Source: Platanthera guangdongensis
Lineage: Eukaryota > Streptophyta > Magnoliopsida > Asparagales > Orchidaceae
NCBI GenBank assembly: GCA_039583875.1
Contig: CM077166.1
Coordinates: 91,696,564-91,760,563, forward strand
Length of the DNA stretch: 64,000 nucleotides
Reading direction: 5' to 3'
A program made the translations under genes and the position numbers. Shown one piece after another: positions 20,236-31,709 of this stretch (position 1 is its first letter; every line of letters starts with the position of its first letter). The notes under the pieces were generated by a model. It was not told where the DNA came from and searched no databases. It saw nothing but the letters and a program-made list of their open reading frames with translations.

Positions 20236-21060
20236 TTTCTTTTGCCTTTTCCCTTTGTGCTTCTCCTCTTTGCTTTTGTCTCCAGGCTTAGTGAATATGA
20301 TTTCCCTGTTGGGATCAGCATCTTGCACCTTTGTCATTGTCATATCAGCAGCCCCAATGATATTTAGAGATGTAGCCCTTGGGACCATTGCTTCTGGGTG
20401 CAGTTTCATATAATCATCAACATTGAAAAATTTTTAGCTTTTTCAAACATGTTCAGCTCTTCCTTCCTATATTTTTGACATGGTAGTATATTATAATGAA
20501 TCTTTCCCTTTAGCTCAGGCTTTGTTAATTAAGGAAAGGCCAACCAGTTCTTGGAGCCTAGCAATCCTAGCTGTTGTTGCTATTTCAAGATCTTCATATG
20601 GTACAGGTGGGGAAGCAGGTCTGTTGGAGCTTTCAGCTTTATGATGTTCTGGGAATTATTGTTGTAGTTGTTGTTGATGCTACTGCTGTTAAGGTTGGTG
20701 CTGCTTTCCTGAAGAGTAGTATCTATGTTGGCTGCTTCCTGGGGATGAGGACCTACCCTGATGCCTTTTATAAGTTTGAAACTGAGTAGTCCTTTGAGAT
20801 ATTATGCCTGAAACACCAGCAGCTGGAGGAGGAGGTGGAGGAGGATCCTTCTTGAATCTTTGTGTAGGAGGAGGTGAATACCTTCTGCTTCTCTTTCTTT
20901 CTTTCTGTTCATTTTTAGATTGCCACATCTAAGCAGGATACCCTTATAAGGAGTGATTTTATGAAGGATATAGTAAGGGGTGTCATTTGCTGGATTGGGC
21001 TTTGGAACAGGAGGTGCAGGTGCTTTCCTCTTTTTAGAAATTTTCTTTTTCTTAGGTTCC
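20236..21060 (-). pseudogene. Element B env-like gene, 3' half
   Basis: Continues the gene interrupted by D at 21061. The coding strand opens with a Lys-rich stretch (KKKKISKKRK) and the NDTPYYILH box, matching the element A piece at 43560-43650, then decays through shifts into Gln/Asn-rich sequence. It ends in a Lys/Arg-rich tail near 20240. No intact frame above 100 codons remains. Confidence 0.6.
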
Positions 21061-21390
21061 TGTTGGGTATTGTATCCACGATTACCTGGATTTGAGGAAG
21101 CCACCCGTCAAGCTAAGATGAATTCACAATGTATTTGATAAACTTCTTCAAGTTGTACTTGCAGTTTCTCCACGCTAAGTGCACACCAATGTCAGGGTGC
21201 AGTAGGTCAATATACACGGGTCTGCACGACGTAATCCCTCGTTGAGCAGATCAGTGTGTTGGCCTATGTGTACTCTCTCTATTGGAGTGCACTTACTTTC
21301 AAGTACAGGGCCGTTCATATGCAAGAAGAGACAAGGAGCATGGAGGATCAAGGAGAGCTCCTAGGGGAAGACGAAAATTCGTCCAAGGCA

Positions 21391-21737
21391 AATTCGACGA
21401 GAATCACCAAGTGATTCTCGCCGATTCGGCGAGAATCACTAGTGATTCTCGCCGAATCGACGAGAATCATCAGTGATTCTCGCCGACTCCTTCTAGCCAT
21501 CTCAAAATGGTGCCAAGTAAGATTCGGCGAGAATCACTTGTAATTCCCGCCGAACCAGTGGCCAAGCAGCCCATGTACACAGTAAAAGTCGTTGAGAATC
21601 AGTAAGTGATTCGACGAGAATCACAAAACGATTCTCGACGAATCGTCGAGAATCACTTGGTGATTCTCGCCGATTCGTCGAGAATCGTCTGCGATTCTCG
21701 CCGATTCGTCGAAAATCGCCTGCGATTCTCGCCGATT
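21391..21737. repeat. GATTCTCGCCGA / TCGGCGAGAATC palindrome array in D 5' LTR
   Basis: About eight hairpin-forming pairs of GATTCTCGCCGA and its complement TCGGCGAGAATC (with TCGTCGAGAATC variants). The copy in the 3' LTR is 28477-28821. It sits upstream of the TATA box, so it should lie in the U3 promoter region and in the 3' end of the transcript. Confidence 0.92.
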
Positions 21738-21858
21738 TTGACTTGGCGTTTTCTCAGAATGCTGCTGGACCGGATTCTGCTTTTGGACTAATTTGAACCG
21801 GAATTTGGGGATTTCTTTTGTGGGTCCCACAATGGTCAAATTTGCTGTATCTACAGGG

Positions 21859-21866
21859 TATAAATA
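21859..21866 (+). promoter_or_regulatory. TATA box of element D
   Basis: TATAAATA about 120 bp after the palindrome array; transcription would begin about 30 bp downstream. The same octamer is at 28943-28950 in the 3' LTR. Confidence 0.7.
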
Positions 21867-22725
21867 CATGGGTATTTTGAACAGTAAACCACGGAGAAAA
21901 AGGAACAGAAACCGAGCCGCAACCTAACCCTAGATCCACGACTCCTCTCCGCCGCCGCCGTCGCGCTCGGGCAAGTACGTCGCCGCCGCTGATCGTTCTT
22001 CTTCGTGATATTCGGCGACAGAAGCTTAGCAAAGCTTGAGTCTCACGTGTCTATCCAGAGATCTCTTGTCTCTCGATTTGTTGACCGGGAAAAACTCCTC
22101 CGTCCGAATCGATAGAGACGACCGATCCTAGAGTGACCGTTGGTAGACCTAGTTTGCTTCGCTACGAAGTTTGGATCTCCAAGTTCAGCAGTCGCTCTTC
22201 ATCGTAGCTGCCGACTCCGAACCAAGCCGCCGCTCGGATTGCCGCCGCCGGTTCCGGGAGATCCTCTCCAAGTGAGACCAAGGTCGTAGACTCTTCATCG
22301 ACCTCGAGAACACGTCGTCGAACGAAGAGGAACACCGTAGTCTCCGAAAGAAGTTTGTATCTCATATACATTCCATATTTACTTTTGTTGTAAGGGAACT
22401 TTTGTTCCATGTTGTAAGGGTTGGGTGCAACCCGTTTTGTGGGAGTGTTGACTCTCACGTGTGGAAGGGCTCCTTCCGTTAGTGAAGGGATTGGATTTCA
22501 ATCCTGTTGGAGAAGTGACCGAGTCGTCCCTTGTTGGGGAGACAGGTCGAAGGGGGAAAGTGGATGTACCCAAGTCGGGGAACCACTATAAATTTGTTGT
22601 GTATTCTGTGTGCTGTGCTTGTTGTTTTTATTGTGCAGGTACATCCGTAAATTCCGCAAAAGAACCACACGTCACCTATTCCCCCCCCCCATAGGTGTAC
22701 ATAGCTGACACTAGGTGGACTTTCA

Positions 22726-22740
22726 AGTGGTATCAGAGGG
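22726..22740 (+). other. Element D primer binding site
   Basis: AGTGGTATCAGAGGG directly after the LTR, matching the initiator tRNA-Met complement with a final mismatch. Confidence 0.8.
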
Positions 22741-22799
22741 AGGTTACTCATCAAAAAGGTTAACACCTTGAGTAGAATCCTGCCACCAGTATCAGAAGC

Positions 22800-24374
22800 A
22801 TGGAGCTTGAGTATGAGATGCCGCCACTCAACCTCCCCGCTTGCACAAAGGATTATTATCCCATCTGGCGAATGAGAGTGTCATGTCACCTTGATGCTAT
22901 CGATCCTCGAGCATCCTTCATCCTGGAAGAGGGTCCGTTTATTCCCATGAAGACCTCCGACTCTGGGATCAAAGTGCCCATGTGCATTGCTGAGATGTCA
23001 GAAATGGAACTCTCACTTTTCCAGCTGGACCAGAGGATTCGACAAATTATCATGGATGTCTGGTCTGGAGCCTCTCGCTCTAGATTGGAAAAATGTAAAA
23101 CAGCTAAATCTCTGTGGATGATGATCTCAGAGCTGATGGGGGGGGGGTCAGAGAAAGCTGAAATATGCTGCTAATCAGAGGATGAAGCGTATGTGGGGGT
23201 CCTCACTTCTGAAGATGAATGCAAGGATCCTTCGGATTGCATCAGAGCTCCAATATCCGTGTCATAGACTGAAGAAGATAGTGAGGAAAGCAGCTCCGAC
23301 GAGGACGAGACATTGGTCATTGATTCTAATGACAATAACTCAGATGAGCAGGTATCATCTTCATCCTGCCCCATATCTTTTGACTTTTCTGAAGACAGAA
23401 ACTGCTCTCCTCCAGAAAATACTGATTCCCTGAAGAGAGCCCTTCAGGAAAGCAATCTACTTGCTGAGGAGCAAGCTCGAGAGATTGCTCGACTGAAGAT
23501 CTTGTTGGTTCTCCAATTGGCATCCAACAAGGTCAAGGACTCTAAGATCTCAGCTCTAGAGAATAGTCTAGATAATGAGAAACGTATAGTATCTAACTTT
23601 TCCAAAGTTGATGCTATAAAGAGAAAACAAGAAACCGGGTGGATCTCCCGGATTATTCAGGGATGGAGAAATGGGGAAACAGTATTCCGACCCCCCACTC
23701 CAAGCAGGAAGGCAACTCATCATGCCTTCAGGTATGACCACAGGAATAATCGTGGTCACTGCAAGGGTGATCTGCCCCCATGTGGAGACACCCGGAGTGC
23801 AAGGGCTTGCATGGGCACCCACGAGAGAATACCTAAGGCTCATTCTGAGCCCTTTGTATTCACGGCCACTGCCACAACAAAGTGTGGATCTGCATGTCCC
23901 AGTTCACAGGAGACTTCTCACCATTCGAGGACACGGGATAAGGAGGATAGAAGTCATGATGTCAGGCTTCATGGGGCCTCAGCAAGAGAGATGCCTGAAA
24001 GAATGGCACCACCTTCTCGGCCTCATAACGCTCACATCATACATTCGTTCCACCCTTCCTCGTGTCACGATGGAAGAGGAATTTGTGTGACAAGAACATG
24101 CCCCATCCCGTTTAGACCTAGGACCGTGACTACGTCAGTCACTAGATCAGGTCAAAAACGGCGATACAACATTCACCCCTGTTGGTGCTGCGGCAAAGTG
24201 GGGCACTTTGCCATTGACTGTTGGCACAACCCCTCTGTGCCCACAGCAAGGGCTTATCCACATTCTAGGGACAGAGGTAGTCTTCCAGACAGGTTTTCGG
24301 AAGGAAGGCAGTTGCGTGCTTATGCTAATAGAGACCTAGGACCCAATATGATTTGGGTTCCTAAGGTAAAGTAA
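22800..24374 (+). pseudogene. Element D gag, shortened
   Basis: The ATG at 22800 opens a UBN2-type Gag N-terminus (YYPIWRMRV and TAKSLWMM boxes). After a run of nine G at about 23141 the capsid part is cut short and followed by an acidic Ser-rich linker, a coiled-coil-like stretch (about 23430-23600), a basic region and a zinc knuckle CWCCGKVGHFAIDC near 24180-24225. It ends GPNMIWVPK at about 24365, the usual Sirevirus Gag end. Two stops (23172-23174 and about 23268) break an otherwise single frame. Much of the capsid is missing. Confidence 0.8.
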
Positions 24375-25582
24375 TTCTGTCTTGCAGGGAAGTCTAGGTC
24401 CCCGTAAATACGATGGGATCTGGACAGTAGGTGGCTCAACGCTATCTTGGAACAAGCGTCTGCAATAACAGATGTGCTACCTGTGGAGCATACTCGCCTT
24501 AAGCTACTAATGTGTTCTACCTGTGGGACTAAGACGATGACTCTCCAAATCCTAGGTAATTTTGATCAGTTCAAGGACTTGTGTCATGATGCATCCTCAT
24601 TCAAATTAAATATATATATTTCTATCCTTGTGTATACGTATACTTATGCTTATCTTGTATGTGTGCACCTTTATGGAGAGATTAACTCGAGGCATGCTAA
24701 CCATTACACATCAATAAAAGGTTAACAAAGATATGTCATTGTAAATTTCGACAAATCACAATTGACATCAAGAAGTGTCTGGAGAAGTCTCGCTCAAATC
24801 TGAATAGATTGTCGTTATAATAAACATGTATTTATTAATCTTATATTAACTTGACAATCGAAGAATTTGAAAATGTTGCAATGCTTCCCAACGTGGTAAA
24901 GAAAAACTCTTCAATTCGAAACCTTTCAATTCCTAGTAAAGAAAACCCTTAAATTACAAGTGGTAAAGAAAAACATCAATATCACTTTATATACTCGGAA
25001 TTCCGCCGAAGGAGCTCACCGACCCTTGGCATTCTCCCGAATCCCGACGACTTAGACAAATCTCGCCGAATCATTGCATATCTCGCCGAATTAGACAAAC
25101 GGTATTAGAGACCAAATTAGACAAATCCCGCCGAAGGAGCTCGCCGACCGTTCGGCTTCCTTAAGTATCCCGCAGCATCAGAAATCGCTCTCTTCACGAA
25201 TCCCGTCTCTCGTCACAGAAATTTCCCGAAAGTGCTCTTCTGCGGATTCGCCGAAACCCGCAGCCCTCCGACGCTCTCGTCGACGCCAATAGAGTTCTCG
25301 TCGAATCGCTGCTGTGTGACCATCTTCTCCCCTTGAGATTCTTGCAAGGCCGAACCCCACAAGGTTCTAGCGAAGTGTCCCTGTGACCGCAAGGTTCTGG
25401 CAAGGCCGAACCCCACAGGATACTCTTCCATCCACCGAAGATCTTCCCGAAGCTCATCAACTCACTTCCGTGTAAGCCCTTAGGTAACCTCCTCCTCAAT
25501 GGCTCCAAGGCCGAACCCCAAGTGATACTTTCTTTTTGAATGTTCACTAATGCTTAGAGTTGGGCTTCTCTCTAGATCTTCA
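24375..25582 (+). other. Element D spacer replacing pol; leader of the env-like gene
   Basis: There is no pol remnant. From 24995 to about 25430 it holds TCGCCGAA / CCGCCGAAGGAGCTC motifs that echo the LTR array core CGCCGA. GGCCGAACCCCA occurs three times (about 25349, 25398, 25510), and ATGGCTCCAAGG occurs twice, at 25499 (a nine-codon frame) and at the env-like start 25583. A pyrimidine tract TTCTCTCTAG ends at 25575. Confidence 0.7.
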
Positions 25583-27889
25583 ATGGCTCCAAGGACGACT
25601 GCAGGCTTGATTTCTGGTTGCGAGCTGGTTCGCACTGGATTTTCTCATGCCTCGGACGAGTTCCGAAATATCATTATAATGCTAGAAGAGGCTGGGCTAA
25701 CCTTCGTCTTGGAGCACCCTTGCAAAGTCCTGGATAAAGAAGTGCTGGAGTTCTTCTCTACCGCAAGACTCCGAGATAGAGACTCCATCATCAAGAGCAA
25801 GGTGGCTGTGACAAAAGTAAAGATGTCTGCCAGTAAGCTAACTCGCTACCTGCAGCTTTCAAGTTCAGAGCAGGAGGACTATCTGGAGGACGAGGACAAA
25901 GCCAGAACTCTCCTGTTCTGCGGTCTTCCAAGAGGCACTCGATCAGTAAAGAGAAAAGAGATGAATGAAGAAGCGAAGCTCCTATCTGACGTTATAGGAA
26001 AAGTGCTCATCTGCAAGCCGGGGTCCCATGATCATATCTCCGGAGATATGTTTAAGATTCTCATAGCTGTGGTCTACCGCAAGAGGTTCAACTGGGGGGA
26101 GTTGTTGTTCCAAAAGATCAAGGACACTCTGGGCACTCCAAGTTTCGGCCGCATCATCAGTCTATATCTCAACCAGCTCAACGGAGACAAGTTCGACATG
26201 AGCAGAGGAGTTCCTCTCCACTACTTGAAAAAGATGGATGCTACTGTGTTTGATCGATGGGAGCGGCGCATCGGGCAGCCTGCTGTGGAAGAGCACGAGG
26301 AAGTATCTCCCGCAGTCTCCCCCGGTGAAATTCCTGATACTGTGACTGCAGGAATCGAGGGGGAGACTCAACCCACTCATATGGATATAATATCTGAAAT
26401 CGCCCAGGTGGCCAAGGATGCGGTAGCCGAAATTCCTGAAGTAAGTGAACCTGAGCTGGAGGATGAGGAGATCCTGAACAAAAATAGTCAAGGAACCGAA
26501 GCTGCAGCACTGGAAACTGATGATCGGGAATTGGAAGAAGCTGCTGATATAGATGAATTCTTGAATGAGGACGGAGAGGACGATGAAAATGAGGGACATG
26601 AAGTACTTGAGACTCCAGATACTATTGAACCTCCTTCTAATAAGTCTGCACCAGTGGAGGGGGAGTTAAATAAATCTACAGAGGCCGCCCACATTCCTCC
26701 TTTGGAGCCTGTGATTGTATCCAGCTCTACCGACACGTCTGCTGAAATGCAAGGTCCACAAGTGCCCCCGGCTATTCCGTTACGCGATGACCTAGCCACT
26801 CACACTGTACACATCATTCAGGGCATCGTAAATGAGCTTAAAGACTCTTTTGATATAGCCCAGAAAACTCTGCTGAAAAGGATTAAGACTTCTGAAAATC
26901 TGATGCTCAAAAATATGGTGGAAATCAACCATAAGCTGGATGTGATGGAGAAGAAATTTGACGAAAAGTATACCGCGGCTGGCACAGCTGTTACACTCCT
27001 AATGGCCGGTTTGAAAAAGAATACAGATACTCTTGCCGTCGTCAATCAGAACGCTCATGTTGTCGCCAACAACATTCAGAAGTTTGATGGTAATATGGTC
27101 ACTCTAAACGCAAATCAGCAGACCTTGGTCAATGAATTCACCAAGACAACGAAGCATATTGATGACTCCCTGCACTCATATGCCAACTGCATAGCTGACG
27201 AAGCCAAAAAGGGGGAGAAAGAGTATATCGCTAAGATGGCCGAGCTCCAAAAAAGCATGGATGCAAACTTCGCACAATCAAGCAAATACGTCTATGAGAG
27301 CTGCTGGTGGATGCTCCAACAGGCGCTAGGTACGTTAGGCGTCGTCCTACCTGACAACCCTGCCGGTATTCATGTCCCTGTGACATCTAAGGCTGCTGAG
27401 GAAGTAAGTGTTGCTGAGGATGTTAGTGCAAGTGTTGCTGCAGATATTCCCACACATGAAGCTGATGCTAGGGCTCTCTCCAAAGCTAAATTGAGGAGCA
27501 TGTTTGACCAAGAGGCCTTAGCAAAAGCCAGGGGAAAGAGAAAAGTTCAGGAAGGGACCTCCAAGGAGACTCCAGCTGAGAAGCGAATCAGAATGAGTGA
27601 GGAGGATGTACGAAACGAAAGGTGGAGTCCAGTTTCAAGGAACATCATCTTAGACACCTTCCGGCTGCACGAAAGAGGAGAGATCAATCAAAATGAAGCA
27701 TATAGCCAGTATGAATGGGAAACGTACAAAGCATTTGAAGCGAAACGCAACATCTTTTTCAGAAACAACAAGGATCCAGACAAAGTTGCTCCTCCTAGGT
27801 ACTACCCGAAGCCCAAGGAATACATGGAAAGGCAAAGCAAAAAGTACTTGGCTCAAACTCTTAAGGGTGACATAGCTAAGGACAAATAG
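25583..27889 (+). CDS. Element D env-like (post-pol) protein, intact 768-codon frame
   Basis: The frame is open throughout. I prefer the ATG at 25583 because ATGGCTCC is the context repeated upstream and follows the candidate splice acceptor by 7 nt; an in-frame ATG at 25550 would give 779 residues. The N-terminal part (about 20-230) is globular and may fit the 'putative plant transposon protein' domain class. Residues about 240-400 are strongly acidic, about 410-570 look alpha-helical with coiled-coil character, and a basic GKRKVQE stretch near 660 could be a nuclear signal. I see no signal peptide or membrane anchor, so a true envelope role is not supported. Function is unknown. Confidence 0.75.
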   Translation: MAPRTTAGLISGCELVRTGFSHASDEFRNIIIMLEEAGLTFVLEHPCKVLDKEVLEFFSTARLRDRDSIIKSKVAVTKVKMSASKLTRYLQLSSSEQEDYLEDEDKARTLLFCGLPRGTRSVKRKEMNEEAKLLSDVIGKVLICKPGSHDHISGDMFKILIAVVYRKRFNWGELLFQKIKDTLGTPSFGRIISLYLNQLNGDKFDMSRGVPLHYLKKMDATVFDRWERRIGQPAVEEHEEVSPAVSPGEIPDTVTAGIEGETQPTHMDIISEIAQVAKDAVAEIPEVSEPELEDEEILNKNSQGTEAAALETDDRELEEAADIDEFLNEDGEDDENEGHEVLETPDTIEPPSNKSAPVEGELNKSTEAAHIPPLEPVIVSSSTDTSAEMQGPQVPPAIPLRDDLATHTVHIIQGIVNELKDSFDIAQKTLLKRIKTSENLMLKNMVEINHKLDVMEKKFDEKYTAAGTAVTLLMAGLKKNTDTLAVVNQNAHVVANNIQKFDGNMVTLNANQQTLVNEFTKTTKHIDDSLHSYANCIADEAKKGEKEYIAKMAELQKSMDANFAQSSKYVYESCWWMLQQALGTLGVVLPDNPAGIHVPVTSKAAEEVSVAEDVSASVAADIPTHEADARALSKAKLRSMFDQEALAKARGKRKVQEGTSKETPAEKRIRMSEEDVRNERWSPVSRNIILDTFRLHERGEINQNEAYSQYEWETYKAFEAKRNIFFRNNKDPDKVAPPRYYPKPKEYMERQSKKYLAQTLKGDIAKDK

Positions 27890-28130
27890 TCATCATTTTA
27901 TAGCTGGTCCCTGTGTCATAAGAACATTTAATGACTATTACTGTCGTATGAACGATTCTGGATTATATGTGAATATATTTCTCTTGGTATATATATATTT
28001 GAATGTGTGAATGACTCAAGTCCTGTTCTGATTGCATATATTCTCTTGTGTTGCATGTTTATTTTTTGAATGTTATGTTTATTATTTGATAGGTGTTATT
28101 CATCTTAGCTAGTAAGGTTTTGGCTTCGTC

Positions 28131-28144
28131 AAATAGGGGGAGAT
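28131..28144 (+). other. Element D polypurine tract
   Basis: AAATAGGGGGAGAT directly before the 3' LTR; identical in layout to that of element C. Confidence 0.85.
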
Positions 28145-29812
28145 TGTTGGGTATTGTATCCACGATTACCTGGATTTGAGGAAGCCACCCGTCAAGCTAA
28201 GATGAATTCACAATGTATTTGATAAACTTCTTCAAGTTGTACTTGCAGTTTCTCCACGCTAAGTGCACACCAATGTCAGGGTGCAGTAGGTCAATATACA
28301 CGGGTCTGTACGACGTAATCCCTCGTTGAGCAGATCAATGTGTTGGCCTATGTGTACTCTCTCTATTGGAGTGCACTTACTTTCAAGTACAGGGCCGTTC
28401 ATATGCAAGAAGAGACAAGGAGCATGGAGGATCAAGGAGAGCTCCTAGGGGAAGACGAAAATTCGTCCAAGGCAAATTCGACGAGAATCACCAAGTGATT
28501 CTCGCCGATTCGGCGAGAATCACTAGTGATTCTCGCCGAATCGACGAGAATCATCAGTGATTCTCGCCGACTCCTTCTGGCCATCTCAAAATGGTGCCAA
28601 GTAAGATTCGGCGAGAATCACTTGTAATTCCCGCCGAACCAGTGGCCAAGCAGCCCATGTACACAGTAAAAGTCGTTGAGAATCAGTAAGTGATTCGACG
28701 AGAATCACAAAACGATTCTCGACGAATCGTCGAGAATCACTTGGTGATTCTCGCCGATTCGTCGAGAATCGCCTGCGATTCTCGCCGATTCGTCGAGAAT
28801 CGCCTGCGATTCTCGCCGATTTTGACTTGGCGTTTTCTCAGAATGCTGCTGGACCGGATTCTGCTTTTGGACTAGTTTGAACCGGAATTTGGGGATTTCT
28901 TTTGTGGGTCCCACAACGGTCAAATTTGCTGTATCTACAGGGTATAAATACATGGGTATTTTGAACAGTAAACCACGGAGAAAAAGGAACAGAAACCGAG
29001 CCGCAACCTAACCCTAGATCCGCGACTCCTCTCCACCGCCGCCGTCGCGCTCGGGCAAGTACGTCGCCGCCGCTGATCGTTCTTCTTCGTGATCTCCGGC
29101 GACAGAAGCTTAGCAAAGCTTGAGTATCACGTGTCTATCCAGAGATCTCTTGTCTCTCGATTTGTTCACCGGGAAAAACTCCTCCGTCCGAATCGATAGA
29201 GACAACCGATCCTAGAGTGACCGTTGGTAGACCTAGTTTGCTTCGCTACGAAGTTTGGATCTCCAAGTTCAGCAGCCGCTCTTCATCGTAGCCGCCGACT
29301 CCGAACCAAGCCGCCGCTCGGATTGCCGCCGCCGGTTCCGGGAGATCCTCTCCAAGTGAGACCAAGGTCGTAGACTCTTCATCGACCTCGAGAACACGTC
29401 GTCGAACGAAGAGGAACACCGTAGTCTCCGAAAGAAGTTTGTATCTCATATACATTCCATATTTACTTTTGTTGTAAGGGAACTTTTGTTCCGTGTTGTA
29501 AGGGTTCGGTGCAACCCGTTTTGTGGGAGTGTTGACTCTCACGTGTGGAAGGGCTCCTTCCGTTAGTGAAGGGATTGGATTTCAATCCCGTTGGAGAAGT
29601 GACCGAGTCGTCCCTTGTTGGGGAGACAGGTCGAAGGGGGAAAGTGGATGTACCCAAGTCGGGGAACCACTATAAATTTGCTGTGTATTCTGTGTGCTGT
29701 GCTTGTTGTTTTTATTGTGCAGGTACATCCGTAAATTCCGCAAAAGAACCACACGTCACCTATTCCCCCCCCCCCCCATAGGTGCACATAGCTGACACTA
29801 GGTGGACTTTCA
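28145..29812 (+). repeat. Element D 3' LTR
   Basis: Nearly identical to 21061-22725, with the palindrome array at 28477-28821 and a longer C run (29766-29777). The TSD GTTCC follows. Confidence 0.95.
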
Positions 29813-29817
29813 GTTCC

Positions 29818-31652
29818 TCATCTGAGTCTTCATCTTCATCATCATCATCATCAAAATTCTGAGGATTGTCATACAGTGAATCCAGTACTTTGAGAGCCTC
29901 TGCAGAAATCAAAGGTTTATCTGCCTGAGAGGGAGGTGGAAGAGGAGCTGCAACTAGAGCTGAAATGGTTTTCGGAGGGGATGAAACACTGACTAAATCA
30001 GCCTTATGTAGAGAGGGAATGGCTGTAGTCTTTGGAGAAGCAAAAATGTCTTTGAGTTGCTTGGCAACTTCAGGACTTATTGGAGAGGAATAAGGAATTA
30101 TAGCCAAAGATGGCTTAGTGTAGTCAGCTGGAGGAAGGCTCAAATAAGTTGTATCAAAAATTCTTAACAGACTTAACAAATCTACTATGGGATTAATTAT
30201 ATAATCACCACCAGTATTGATTTCTTCTATTACTGACTCATCTATGTCCATTTCAGTTTCAATAAAATGAATTAAATCAAACAAATCTTCATCATCTGCT
30301 GTTGTTGCTACTATTTCTGCTGGAAATGTTACTGTTGCATCTTCTTCATCAAGTATCTCCCCCTGCCTATTTTTAGTGCAAACTGGAGCAAGGCCCCTAA
30401 CTGAAGAGGGGGCAGCAGAGAGGGCAGAGATTTGGGCAGCAAGAGATGATGTAGAAGTATCAAGAGGTGAAATTTCCTCTGCTATGATGGTTTTTAGGAG
30501 GGGAATAATGAGGGTAATGAGAGAGGAGATGGTGGAGGGTCCAACGGTGGAGTTGCAGATGGTTTGTCAGAAAAGGTATGAGTGGTTACAGATGGAGGGA
30601 TGGTAGTAGTTGGTGGGGTTGGAGGAGGAGCATCTTACATTAGATCATCTTATGGGGAAGAAGAATTGAGGCGGGATAGCAAGTTGAAGGATGGTATGGA
30701 GGACAAATGTGGTGGAAAAGGAGATGAAGGTGGTGTTGGAAGATGAGTATGAGGTGGAGATGTAAGGATGGGTGATGATGGAGGTGTGGGAGTTTGAATG
30801 ATTGTGTAGGCTGTGGAGGGAAGTTGTGTTTGAGTTGCTGGAAGGGATGGGGGTGAAGGAGTGATCTCTTCAGAAGGGTAGGGAGTGGCTGCATCAGCCC
30901 TTGTACTTTCAGAAGCTTTTGTGGAAGAGGGAGCCTTGGAGTGCTTTGTGATGGTCCTATCCCACTTGCCAAAGAGAGCACATGTTATCCTTTTACTGGC
31001 ATTTATGAATATGGTCTGGGAGACCAGTGATTCAGCAGCCTTCTATTTCAAGACGATCCCCAGGATCCTTCCAAAACTAACTTCCTTTTTATTATTCTTT
31101 TTCTTAATAAGATCAAAAGTGATCTATGCTCAGTTCAATTGTTTCTTGTTTACCACTGCACACATAACCAGAAATTGATGTCTGGTTATATAGTCGTGTG
31201 CGGTGTGCTTGCCCAGCAAGACTTTCCCAAATATGTCTACTAGAAACTTAAATTCTGCCGAGAGATGTTTCTTCAGTAATTTGTTAGGGTTTTCTCCAGA
31301 GTAACTCATTAGACTTAGCATCTCATCATATGCTTCATTATCAATCTCTAATGCATCTTCTCCATTACTTAATCTAAAGATTTTCGTTAAAATGGCGAGA
31401 GAGAGAAACGACATTACCCGCTATTGTACCAGTCAGTGTGTTGTCATCTATTGTAGAGGAAGTATATACCCATTCCCTGATTTCTGATCCAGATATTTTG
31501 ATCCCTGTGAATAGCAGAGTTTTCAATTTCTGGTCGTCAAGAAGTTGCAAGATTTCCAGAAAGACAGGGTCGGAATGTCGGAATGAATCGAAATCCACAT
31601 CGAATCTGGTATAAAACTTCATTGCTGCAAGGGTTCCCGCTGGATTTGCCAT
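29818..31652 (-). pseudogene. Element B env-like gene, 5' half
   Basis: The ATG at 31652 opens an N-terminal domain (31652-31374, then shifted to 31414-31130) homologous to that of element A (5178-5702). A Pro/Ser/Thr-rich region follows (30950-30400), then a segment (30284-29818) with the YIINPIVDLLSLL and SPISPEV boxes also seen in A at 43066-43210, ending in an Asp/Glu run. D interrupts it, and it continues at 21060. A pyrimidine-rich CTCTTGCAG with AG at 31662-31661 lies 8 nt before the ATG. Confidence 0.7.
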
Positions 31653-31660
31653 TTGAGTAC

Positions 31661-31676
31661 CTGCAAGAGAAAAATG
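31661..31676 (-). promoter_or_regulatory. Candidate 3' splice site before element B env-like gene
   Basis: Coding-strand TTTTTCTCTTGCAG ends 8 nt before the ATG at 31652. It matches the acceptor-like sites of A and D in position. The donor is unknown. Confidence 0.5.
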
Positions 31677-31709
31677 ACGATCAAGTGCAACGGAATTGAA
31701 CTCACGGGA

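Larger units (their letters stand above)
21061..22725 (+). repeat. Element D 5' LTR
   Basis: Starts TGTTGGGTATTG and ends GTGGACTTTCA. It contains the GATTCTCGCCGA array (21391-21737), a TATA box TATAAATA at 21859-21866, a CG-rich leader, the conserved block GGATGTACCCAAG...GGGGAACCACTATAAA (22561-22592) and a C run (22681-22690) near the end. Confidence 0.95.
21061..29812 (+). mobile_element. Element D: young non-autonomous Sirevirus-like element with gag and an intact env-like gene but no pol
   Basis: Its LTRs are 21061-22725 and 28145-29812 and the TSD GTTCC is perfect (21056-21060 and 29813-29817). By eye the LTRs differ at about 20 sites plus a C-run length, roughly 99% identity, so it is among the youngest insertions here. 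Between them are a PBS, a shortened gag (22800-24374), a 1.2-kb non-coding spacer, a 768-codon env-like frame and a polypurine tract. Protease, integrase, RT and RNase H are absent, so movement would need another element's enzymes. Confidence 0.93.

Noticed and set aside
25194..25547. 117-codon minus-strand frame upstream of the D env-like gene
   Set aside because: It is the complement of the GGCCGAACCCCA repeats and has no similarity to a known protein that I can see.
25583..27889. True retroviral envelope glycoprotein
   Set aside because: No signal peptide, furin-like site or membrane anchor is visible; only its position after pol recalls env.
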